A DNA stretch of 30,415 bases from Duncaniella sp. (GTDB lineage Bacteria > Bacteroidota > Bacteroidia > Bacteroidales > Muribaculaceae): positions 1 through 30,415 of the forward strand of contig NZ_JAIDEN010000101.1 in NCBI RefSeq assembly GCF_029054785.1, written 5' to 3'. The notes under the pieces are model-generated. The model was given only the letters and a program-made list of their open reading frames with translations. It did not search any database and was not told where the DNA came from. Each line of letters begins with the position of its first letter. The first letter of the stretch is position 1. The translations under genes and the position numbers were made by a program. Of the stretch, positions 25,601 to 30,415 are shown piece by piece.

Positions 25601-26991
25601 GCGACGCCGAGAACCTCGTCGGAGGCCAGGGCGCTTTTCAGAGAGATGTAGCCGAGAGTCGGGTTAAGAGTGTATTCCGAGGCTGAAAGGAGACGGGCGG
25701 ATTCGACTTTCTCATAGTCCATGCCGCCTTCGATGCCCATAGCAGCCAAAGGAGCCAGCGCCTGGGTTACTGTGTTGATGTCGCGCGCTCCCGGATAGTC
25801 GGCCTTGATGGTGGAGAGGAGGTTGTTGGAGAGGTTGGAGGGTTGCGGATAAGCCGGGTCGGTCAGCCAGTAGCGGTTGGCAAGCACCTGGTTTTCTCCG
25901 AGGTCCATGAATGCGACGAAATTTCGGCTCTGGTCGAATCTGGCGTTGCGGTTGGTGATCCAGACTTCGATACGTGTGATCTGTATGCCGGATGAGACGT
26001 AGGGGAGGCGGGAGGCAAAATTGTCGTAATTGTCTCTGAAAAAGTGGCCGAGAAAGAAATGACGGTTCTGGTCATACTCATCGGCATTGATGGTGAAGTC
26101 AGTTGTCTGCACACCACCTTTCGAGCTGACCGTGGTGGTCTGTGAATTCTGTTGCGAGACCAGAGCCGTGGCTGTCAGTTTGCCGAACTGGAGCTGTGTC
26201 TTTATGCCGAACAGAGCGGTGCTTCCACGGATCAGGGATGATCCGGTTGTCATCGAGACATTACCCGCTTCAATTGATTTGACAATGTCATCCTCCTTGC
26301 CCTCGTAGGCGAGTTTGATGTTTTTTGAATCGAAGTCAAAAGTCGCGTCCGTGTTGTAGGTCATGTTGAATTTCATGCGGTCACCGACGGACGCATTGAC
26401 CGTTGCCTGAATCTTTTGGTCGAAGTCAAAATATGTTCTTCGCCGGGCGTCAAGCGAGAGGGCCGGGTTGTCGGTCTTGTTGGTCTTAATTCCCATTGAC
26501 AGGTTGACGGAGCCTTGTGTCTTCAGCTGCACTCCTCCGGGGCCGAAAATTTTTTCCAGCGGACCGAGCGCGAAATTCATGTCAAGGATGTTGAAGGGCT
26601 CTTTGTCAGGCTTTGTGAGAGCCTCGGAGTTGCGAAGCCGGAAGTAGTCCTGCATCTGACGCCGTGTCTGCCAGTTGTTGTATTGCTGCGGAGTCAGGTA
26701 GAAGGGTGTGACAATGTCTGATTCGCCCAGACGGGTGCGGATCACGTAGCATCCGAGCTGAGGATCGAATTCTGCTGTCGTCGATATGTTGGACGGGAGG
26801 TCAAGATCAGTTGCAAGTTCGCGTTCCATCAGTTCGTCATAGGTCTGCGGAATGAGAGGCCTGACGGGAAACTGCGTGATTATGGAATCGGATTGCTGCT
26901 TTGGCGCAGTCGAACTGATCACCGGCGCGGGCGGGGTGAATTCAGGATTTATGTTTTGGCCGAACGCAAAAAAAGCACCTGTCACCGTCAT
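19603..26991 (-). CDS. sprA: SprA/Sov, outer-membrane translocon of the type IX secretion system
   Basis: This 2462-residue protein is the T9SS translocon SprA (Sov), a giant outer-membrane beta-barrel through which T9SS cargo leaves the cell. Seen are family segments such as PFNILDMNFALGPLEKIFGP, GNVSMTTGSSLIRGSTALFG, SSYIDDFESTQIGIDLR, LNLSFYPTERGPYNLD (near residue 935) and ERRWGGIMRKMD, many alternating strands across the whole length, and a final FGFNLNLSLAR ending in a barrel-type C-terminus. Length is normal for the family. The annotated ATG falls inside a hydrophobic segment; in-frame codons upstream to a stop near 27072 extend it into a complete signal peptide (KQRRDIFNISSILTAIAAM..AFFAFGQ), but no ATG, GTG or TTG is available, so the true start may be CTG at 27048. 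It is co-oriented with ruvA upstream. Confidence 0.95.
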   Translation of the reverse strand: MTVTGAFFAFGQNINPEFTPPAPVISSTAPKQQSDSIITQFPVRPLIPQTYDELMERELATDLDLPSNISTTAEFDPQLGCYVIRTRLGESDIVTPFYLTPQQYNNWQTRRQMQDYFRLRNSEALTKPDKEPFNILDMNFALGPLEKIFGPGGVQLKTQGSVNLSMGIKTNKTDNPALSLDARRRTYFDFDQKIQATVNASVGDRMKFNMTYNTDATFDFDSKNIKLAYEGKEDDIVKSIEAGNVSMTTGSSLIRGSTALFGIKTQLQFGKLTATALVSQQNSQTTTVSSKGGVQTTDFTINADEYDQNRHFFLGHFFRDNYDNFASRLPYVSSGIQITRIEVWITNRNARFDQSRNFVAFMDLGENQVLANRYWLTDPAYPQPSNLSNNLLSTIKADYPGARDINTVTQALAPLAAMGIEGGMDYEKVESARLLSASEYTLNPTLGYISLKSALASDEVLGVAYEYTYNGKVYQVGEFSADISTTDQSLYLKMLKSTTIDPKLPMWDLMMKNVYSLGGYQIDKSDFRLNIKYLSDTTGTQINYLPVPPINNIPLLQVMNLDRIDSNEASNPDGFFDFIEGYTILASQGKIIFPVVEPFGSNLEKKIGNAVAAEPYVYKQLYDSTLTVARQFADKNKFILSGRYKGAEGSSSQIRLNAMNVPRGSVVVTAGGVQLVENSDYTVDYTMGIVTITNQSIIDSGQSISVSLENQSLYSMQRKTLLGLDLNYKFSKDFNLGATIMHFSEKAQTEKVNIGDEVVNNTIWGLNMQYNTQFMWLTNLLNKIPTVNAMQPSTLSLQAEFANLIPHKQKSGSNQGSSYIDDFESTQIGIDLRSPYSWFLASTPYDPSGDALFPEAALSNDIRYGKNRALLNWYYIDRMFTARNSSMCPGYIKNDPAMLNNPYVREVTSREIFPGRELTYGESNTIQTLNLSFYPTERGPYNLDATDIDDQGNLLFPERRWGGIMRKMDNTNFDASNIEYVQFWMLSPFLDPDNDNLEGGDLYLNFGEISEDILKDGKKSYENGIPVTGNDQCMHATVWGRVSSQNSLTYAFDNNTSSRLPQDVGLDGLINEDEFGFSTYADYLAELRLKLSPSAIERMEADPFSPLNDPAGDNYHFFRGYDYDEQRLGVLERYKRYNGVEGNSLSPSDAKDPLYQSSRALPDVEDINQDNTLNEYERYFQYKISIRPEDLVVGKNYITDKQTSIVINNDQTTQEVVWYQFKIPLSDYQKVVGNISDFSTIRFARMFMTGFKAVTHLRFATFELVRGEWRPYQFNLNSRGDAPAEGQLDVSVVNIEENSKREPVNYVLPPGVSRISDPGQSQIVQLNEQSLSLKVTGLQPGDARGIYKNTHHDLRNYKKLQMWIHAEKLIDDLTKLQSGEISVFLRLGTDVRSNYYEYEIPLQLTPAGTYSDNAADRAIVWPRENYMDFNLQALVNLKKERNRAKNEQQPGVGFATLFTGRDPANERNRMAVIGNPSLSDVRVMLIGVRNNASTTKDAIVWLNELKVTDFESEGGWAAKGNLNIGVSDIATLNFGAHVETAGFGAVDQSLNARRMDDYEQYNFAMQVDAGRFLPEKVKLRAPIYYSVSKERITPKYNPLDQDVKLKDALDACATEAQKDSIRNYAVENSTIKSFSISGLKFDVKSKNPMPWDPANFTINFSFNKQSKTDPTTEYENTNDYRGSLQYSYTPYLKGVRPFSFIKSKSKHAKFFKEWEFNYLPSNITFLTTISRYYYEMQTRSETDVDFQLPVSVSKNFIWDRQLSLTWNLTKSLTLNFNSNTSARIEETMGAVNRKLFPDKYKEWKDTVIQSLLHLGTPWSYNQSFVASYRAPFSKIPALDWLTGNVSYNSTYRWDRGAEVDGIETGNSIANQASWNMDGRLNFESLYNKWSYTKKVNQRFQAKKTPARVKKPKKFERTYALLPDTSLVVRHNLRNSKVKVRATTVDGKPFRITHRVKDANSIEILTRGEQNLKFTIEEVLKEEKTLWREIGEYASRFVMSPRNASIRFRSTNSLSLPLFRPDIGNVFGQSRSYGPMSPGLDFAFGFTDEKYIDKALRRGWLITDDGQTSPAIFSNTKELNIDLTLEPVKGLKIVLTTNRTDNRTRSVQFMYDNMPTSLAGSYTKTHVALRTALRHFKADNDYASGAFNDFLTNIPVIANRIRNQYASLNYPMGGFMDGNINAGNPFNPEVGDISPTSSDVLIPAFIAAYSGTKPGKQYLTPFPSFADALPNWRVTYDGLIYLGNLRKIFKAFTLSHAYQCTYSVGSYSSYLNWMSADGGNLGFTIDEQTGNPIPTSPYNISSVAITEKFAPLLGAAVTLKNDLTISADYRDSRTLTLNTSAGQVVEANQRGLTIGVGYKIIGFNTVLKMKGSGRGISNDLTLNADFAFSETQALIRRIETAYTQPTSGTRSLTMNFTAAYVMSRRLTLGAFFDHQINTPIVSSTSYPTTNTSFGFNLNLSLAR

Positions 26992-27093
26992 GGCTGCTAT
27001 GGCGGTGAGGATGCTGCTTATGTTGAATATGTCGCGCCGTTGTTTCAGGACTGTGTCGAGATTTTTCGGTTAATGTCCGCACAGGGGGGGAGG

Positions 27094-27687
27094 CTACATC
27101 ATGCTCAACGCCTTCTTTATGGCTGTTTCAACTTTGACGGCAGGATCGGCGTCGAAAATGCGTTTCAGCGCTTTCTGCGATTGCTGACGTGCAAAGCCCA
27201 GAGCGGTCAGAGCGGCGAGGGCTTCATCATAGACTTCGCCGGATATGCCTGGAGAGTCGGACTGTAAAGATAACGTCGGGTCGGTGGGTTTTATTTTATC
27301 TTTCAGGTCAACAATTATGCGCTGGGCAGTCTTCAGCCCGATCCCTTTGACATTCTTAAGCCTGTTATGGTCGCCGGAGGTGATGATTGCCTCCAGTTCG
27401 CTCGCAGGGAAAGACGAGAGGATGAGTATCGCAGTGTTCGGTCCGACTCCGGAGACTCCAATCAGAAGCCGGAACATGTCACGTTCGCCTGCGGTAAAAA
27501 AACCGTAAAGCAGATGTGCGTCTTCGCGGATGACTTCATGGACAAGGATCTTGACCTGACCGCTTGAATTCCGGAGATTCTCAAAAGTGCTTAAGGATGT
27601 GGAAAGCATGTATCCGATGTTGCCGGTTTCAATTATTGTATATGTAGGGGTGATTTCGGCAACATTACCTTTTATATATTCAATCAT
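27094..27687 (-). CDS. ruvA: Holliday junction branch migration protein RuvA
   Basis: The 197-residue protein is full-length RuvA, which binds Holliday junctions as a tetramer and recruits the RuvB motor. Domain I (OB fold) begins MIEYIKGNVAEITPTYTIIETGNIGYML. Domain II has two helix-hairpin-helix motifs, FRLLIGVSGVGPNTAILILS and LKNVKGIGLKTAQRIIVDLKDKI. Domain III, the flexible RuvB-binding end, has EALAALTALGFARQQSQKAL. The stop lies 102 bases before the sprA ATG, so the two are probably one transcript; ruvA next to sprA is, as I recall, common in Bacteroidota. Confidence 0.97.
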   Translation of the reverse strand: MIEYIKGNVAEITPTYTIIETGNIGYMLSTSLSTFENLRNSSGQVKILVHEVIREDAHLLYGFFTAGERDMFRLLIGVSGVGPNTAILILSSFPASELEAIITSGDHNRLKNVKGIGLKTAQRIIVDLKDKIKPTDPTLSLQSDSPGISGEVYDEALAALTALGFARQQSQKALKRIFDADPAVKVETAIKKALSMM

Positions 27688-27741
27688 TATGGTTCATGGA
27701 TTAAGAGGGTGTCAAATCTCCTTCGGGAGGATATTCTTTTG

Positions 27742-27749
27742 CAAATTTA
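27742..27749 (-). promoter_or_regulatory. Possible -7 box of the ruvA-sprA promoter
   Basis: On the minus strand TAAATTTG matches TAnnTTTG, 54 bases before the ruvA start. The -33 element is poor (only TTG in TTGCC about 22 bases upstream), so this is tentative. Confidence 0.4.
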
Positions 27750-27794
27750 CGCTAAAAAGCTGAATTTGGCGGCAAGGAGAGATGTAAATATGAA

Positions 27795-27841
27795 ATCGGC
27801 TCTGAAACTTCGGGGGGATGCCGGGAAGTTCCAGAGCCGAT
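27795..27841 (-). terminator. Long hairpin terminator after the lipoprotein gene
   Basis: ATCGGCTCTG (27795-27804) and CAGAGCCGAT (27832-27841) are perfect complements; after one mismatch the stem continues with AACTTC/GAAGTT around a G-rich loop. On the minus strand it starts 25 bases after the lipoprotein stop and runs into TTTCATATTTAC, a modest T-rich tract. It separates the lipoprotein gene from ruvA. Confidence 0.7.
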
Positions 27842-27865
27842 AGATTCTGTCAGTGACGCCGGTGA

Positions 27866-28267
27866 TTAAAGTTCGTCGTTTTCGAACACGATTTCGTAAC
27901 CGTCGCCGCTTTTGTTGCCTTTGTAGGAGAACTTGAGACCGCGGTCAGCCAGTTTCACAAGCTGAATGAATTTTTCCTGGGCAGGATTGCCGATCACCTG
28001 GCTCTTTACCTGAGCTTTCTGCTGGTCGGCAGATTCTTTCATCAGGTTGATGTCAGCCTGGTCTTCGTCAACGAGGTAGTTGTAGACGATATAGCCGTCT
28101 TCGGTCGAGAGGCTCATCTTTTCGATACCGGGCATTTTCTGACCCTCAAGCTGTTTGTTGATTTCTTCAACGGCCATGTTAAGGGCCTTGTCAGAACTGC
28201 CACAGGCAGTTGTCATTGCCATCACGACTGCTACGGCCATGAAAGCTACATAACGGATAAGTTTCAT
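27866..28267 (-). CDS. Small lipoprotein of unknown function
   Basis: The 133-residue protein has a type II signal peptide, MKLIRYVAFMAVAVVMAMTTAC, with the lipobox ending at Cys22, so it should be anchored in the envelope. The mature part is small and charged (NMAVEEINKQLEGQKMPGIEKMSLSTEDGYIVYNYLVDED) and ends with GLKFSYKGNKSGDGYEIVFENDEL; the YNY..DED and KFSYKG..SGD.YEI strands suggest a small alpha/beta fold of the kind seen in uncharacterised DUF lipoproteins. It is a single-gene unit, with its own promoter and terminator. No function can be assigned. Confidence 0.9.
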   Translation of the reverse strand: MKLIRYVAFMAVAVVMAMTTACGSSDKALNMAVEEINKQLEGQKMPGIEKMSLSTEDGYIVYNYLVDEDQADINLMKESADQQKAQVKSQVIGNPAQEKFIQLVKLADRGLKFSYKGNKSGDGYEIVFENDEL

Positions 28268-28307
28268 GAAAACTGTGTTGATTGATAAATATGGTAAATG
28301 TGGAGTG

Positions 28308-28341
28308 CAAAGTTACTCTTTTTTTTCCATATATGATCAAA
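28308..28341 (-). promoter_or_regulatory. Promoter of the lipoprotein gene
   Basis: On the minus strand TTTG (28341-28338) and TAACTTTG (28315-28308, fitting TAnnTTTG) are 22 bases apart, 41 bases before the lipoprotein ATG. Confidence 0.6.
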
Positions 28342-28347
28342 ATCCTC

Positions 28348-28355
28348 TAACTTTG
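28348..28355 (+). promoter_or_regulatory. -7 box of the divergent pseudouridine synthase promoter
   Basis: TAACTTTG is the same octamer as in the divergent promoter and lies 23 bases before the ATG at 28379. The -33 region falls in the T8 tract at 28319-28326 and is not a clear match. The two promoters share about 110 bases. Confidence 0.5.
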
Positions 28356-28378
28356 CGACAAAATAAATACAGATTGTA

Positions 28379-29050
28379 ATGCAGATTGTCTACGAGGATA
28401 ACCATATTATAATAGTAAATAAATCGCCCGGAGAAATTGTGCAGGGCGACAAGACCGGCGATGAGCCTTTGGTCGAGACTCTTAAGAAATGGCTGAAAGA
28501 AAAGTACAATAAGCCCGGAAATGTCTTTTGTGGAGTTGTCCACCGGCTTGACCGCCCTGTCGGCGGACTGGTCGTATTTGCGAAAACCTCCAAGGCTCTG
28601 ACCCGTCTTAATGAAATGTTTCGCAAAGGAGAGGTGGAGAAGACTTACTGGGCGCTGACCCGCAATCTTCCGTCGGTCCCGGAAGGAAGGCTTGAACACT
28701 ATATTGTCACCACGGAGAAAAACAATAAAAGTTATGCCTCTCTGGCTGAAAAGAAAAACTCGAAGAAAGCGATCCTGAGTTACCGTCTGTTGGGTAGCTC
28801 GGACCGTTACCATCTTATCGAGGTGAAGCTCGAAACAGGCCGCAAACATCAGATCCGAGTGCAGTTGTCGGCTATCGGCTGTCCGATAAAGGGTGATCTT
28901 AAATATGACGACAAACGCAGTAATCCTGACGGCTCGATCTCGCTGATGGCCCGGCGTGTGCGTTTCGTCCATCCGGTTTCAGGCGAAGTGATTGATGTGA
29001 CGGCTCCGTTGCCTGCCGATCCGCTCTGGCAGGCTTTTGCAAATTATTAA
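28379..29050 (+). CDS. RluA-family 23S rRNA/tRNA pseudouridine synthase
   Basis: The 223-residue protein is an RluA-type pseudouridine synthase, converting specific uridines in rRNA or tRNA to pseudouridine. Key motifs are VHRLDRPVGGLVVFAKT, with the catalytic Asp in HRLDR, KTYWALTRNLP, LIEVKLETGRKHQIRVQLSAIGCPIKGDLKY and a C-terminal ARRVRFVHPVSGEVIDVTAP. It lacks an N-terminal S4 RNA-binding domain, so it is a short form; the exact target uridine cannot be predicted. It is followed after 42 bases by the acyltransferase gene on the same strand. Confidence 0.95.
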   Translation: MQIVYEDNHIIIVNKSPGEIVQGDKTGDEPLVETLKKWLKEKYNKPGNVFCGVVHRLDRPVGGLVVFAKTSKALTRLNEMFRKGEVEKTYWALTRNLPSVPEGRLEHYIVTTEKNNKSYASLAEKKNSKKAILSYRLLGSSDRYHLIEVKLETGRKHQIRVQLSAIGCPIKGDLKYDDKRSNPDGSISLMARRVRFVHPVSGEVIDVTAPLPADPLWQAFANY

Positions 29051-29092
29051 CGGAACCCCGGATTTTAACTATTGTTATTAAATAACCTCTTA

Positions 29093-29944
29093 ATGTCTGT
29101 CAAACCGTCAGTAATGAAAATAGATCTGGACGAGGTCCTGCGTCTGCGGGTGCCGTCCTATCATCGGTTTATACCCCGTTTTATCATAAAGAAACTGGAG
29201 GATTACATCTGTCAGGACAAACTCAATGAACTCCTGCTCAACAATTCTACCAAGGAAGGCGTTGATTTCTGCCGCGGTGTGATTGATGATCTTGGGGTGA
29301 GATACAATCTCCACGGCTCGCTTCCTCAATCCGACAGCCGGGTTGTCATCGTGTCGAATCATCCGCTTGGTGGTCTTGACGGCATGGTTCTGGCCGATAT
29401 GGTTTCGCGGCAATACGGCGGACGCAAGGATGTGAGCTTTGTAGTCAATGACCTGCTCCATTTTGTCACCCCCCTGCGCAACATATTTGTTGGTGTGAAC
29501 AAACATGGCGATCAGTCACGGACAGCCGCAGCACAGCTCGACGAGGCTTTTGCTTCAGACAGACCTGTGGTCATGTTTCCTGCCGGCCTGGTATCGAGAA
29601 AAGGAGACGACGGGACAATCGCAGACCTGCGATGGCACAAAATGGTCGTGAATAAGGCCGTTTTGCATAAGAGAAATGTAATTCCGGTCTATTTTAGTGG
29701 GCATAATTCGCAGTTTTTTTATAAATTTGCACGATTAAGAGTCCGTCTTGGCCTGAAATTCAATATTGAGATGATCTGTCTGCCACGTGAAATTTTCAAA
29801 AGTGCCGGTAGTGTTTTCGATATTCATATAGGCCAGCCCATACCTTGGACGGGACTGCGCGGCGGAAAGGAGTCGCAATCTCAAGCCGATGAACTCCGCA
29901 ATGCAGTCTATAAGTTGTGCGAAGAAGCTGATAGTGTCCGTTGA
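29093..29944 (+). CDS. glsA: GlsA-like lysophospholipid/lyso-glycine-lipid O-acyltransferase
   Basis: The 283-residue protein belongs to the PlsC-like acyltransferase superfamily: VVIVSNHPLGGLDGMVLADM carries the NHPLGGLDG form of the catalytic His motif, and PVVMFPAGLVSRK the substrate-binding FPAG motif. This variant, together with the GlsB-like gene 36 bases downstream, matches the pair described in Bacteroides for glycine lipids: GlsB makes N-acyl-glycine, GlsA adds the second acyl chain. Several starts are possible: TTG at 29072, ATG at 29093 (chosen as the first ATG) and ATG at 29114, which would begin with a family-like MKIDLDEVL. Without a signal peptide it should act at the inner membrane face. 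The substrate is inference from context. Confidence 0.85.
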   Translation: MSVKPSVMKIDLDEVLRLRVPSYHRFIPRFIIKKLEDYICQDKLNELLLNNSTKEGVDFCRGVIDDLGVRYNLHGSLPQSDSRVVIVSNHPLGGLDGMVLADMVSRQYGGRKDVSFVVNDLLHFVTPLRNIFVGVNKHGDQSRTAAAQLDEAFASDRPVVMFPAGLVSRKGDDGTIADLRWHKMVVNKAVLHKRNVIPVYFSGHNSQFFYKFARLRVRLGLKFNIEMICLPREIFKSAGSVFDIHIGQPIPWTGLRGGKESQSQADELRNAVYKLCEEADSVR

Positions 29945-29980
29945 CGGAAACAGAATAAAACAAGAATTGACAATAGACAG

Positions 29981-30415
29981 ATGACCGAAAAAATAATTGA
30001 TCCGATCGACCATGTGCTGATAGAGCGCGAACTCACCCATGACCGGTTGTTGCGCTCAACCAATAAAGGTAATAATGAAATATACGTGGTTGACGGCCGG
30101 GAATGTCAGGCTACAATGTCAGAGGTAGGCCGACTCCGGGAGATCGCTTTCCGTATGGCCGGCGGTGGCACGGGAAAGAGCTGCGACATTGACGAATTTG
30201 ACCTGATGGATCCTCCATGCCGTCAGCTGATTGTCTGGGATCCCGAAACAAAGCAGATTCTCGGTGGCTACCGTTTTATTATCGGAAGTGACATCCGCCT
30301 TGACGAACAAGGCCGTCCGCGTATTGCCACAAGCCACATGTTCCACTTCTCGGACCGCTTTGTGAAAGACTACTTGCCCTATACGATCGAGCTCGGACGC
30401 TCGTTTGTCAGGCTC
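29981..30415 (+). CDS. glsB: GlsB-like N-acyltransferase, partial (cut by window end)
   Basis: The first 145 codons run to the window end. The protein is a GNAT-type long-chain N-acyltransferase of the OlsB/GlsB group (hemolysin-like acyltransferase fold, PF13444-type): EVGRLREIAFRMAGGGTGKSCDIDEFD, QLIVWDPETKQILGGYRFIIG, and DYLPYTIELGRSFV, the highly conserved end of the acyl-donor region. In Bacteroides the GlsB enzyme transfers a 3-hydroxy-fatty acid from acyl-ACP to glycine. Here it follows the GlsA-like gene on the same strand. Confidence 0.88.
   Translation, partial: MTEKIIDPIDHVLIERELTHDRLLRSTNKGNNEIYVVDGRECQATMSEVGRLREIAFRMAGGGTGKSCDIDEFDLMDPPCRQLIVWDPETKQILGGYRFIIGSDIRLDEQGRPRIATSHMFHFSDRFVKDYLPYTIELGRSFVRL

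Noticed and set aside
27084..27090. C7 run between ruvA and sprA as a frameshift source for the odd sprA start
   Set aside because: It lies after the ruvA stop and upstream of the in-frame stop preceding sprA, so an indel there would not supply a start codon.
28337..28972. 211-codon minus-strand frame opposite the pseudouridine synthase
   Set aside because: The opposite strand carries a clear RluA family protein; the translation shows no motif.
1..30415. CRISPR array, insertion sequence or rRNA
   Set aside because: No regularly spaced repeats, transposase-like frame or rRNA-like sequence was seen.

Overview
The window joins the right-hand (late) part of an integrated tailed phage to chromosomal DNA of a Bacteroidota host. 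It is probably order Bacteroidales and could be a Muribaculaceae-like gut lineage, but the family is a guess. Host evidence is the T9SS outer-membrane translocon gene sprA next to ruvA, a GlsA/GlsB-type glycine-lipid gene pair at the right edge, and several promoters fitting the Bacteroidota -33 TTTG / -7 TAnnTTTG consensus. All identifications come from reading the sequence; no database was searched.

Bases 1 to about 19,390 are prophage, read left to right: probable portal C-terminus (broken or frameshifted at the edge), HK97-type prohead protease, HK97-fold major capsid protein, gp6-like connector, head closure protein, gp10-like neck/tail component, tail terminator, tail tube protein, and a tail-assembly chaperone pair joined by a -1 frameshift on a 9-A run. 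A non-coding island then carries a terminator-like dyad, two divergent promoters and a 51-residue membrane-protein gene on the opposite strand, which is a moron candidate. Late genes resume with a 1258-residue tape measure protein, a tail-tip/baseplate protein, and a series of tail-tip and fibre proteins. The last of these ends in a lectin-like domain followed by a strong hairpin, as in targets of diversity-generating retroelements. The lysis module closes the phage: a one-TM coiled-coil protein in the holin position, a GH108-type endolysin, and a protein with a lipobox at one end and a membrane segment at the other (unimolecular spanin candidate).

A minus-strand tRNA-Arg(CCU) gene at 19395-19466 has its 3' end facing the phage, as expected if the phage integrated at the tRNA 3' end. 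Integrase, lysogeny genes, terminase and the other attachment site lie left of the window.

From 19.6 kb on the DNA is chromosomal: ruvA followed by the very large sprA on the minus strand (sprA running towards the tRNA), a small lipoprotein gene on the minus strand, and a divergent plus-strand group of an RluA-family pseudouridine synthase, a GlsA-like acyltransferase and the start of a GlsB-like N-acyltransferase cut by the window end.
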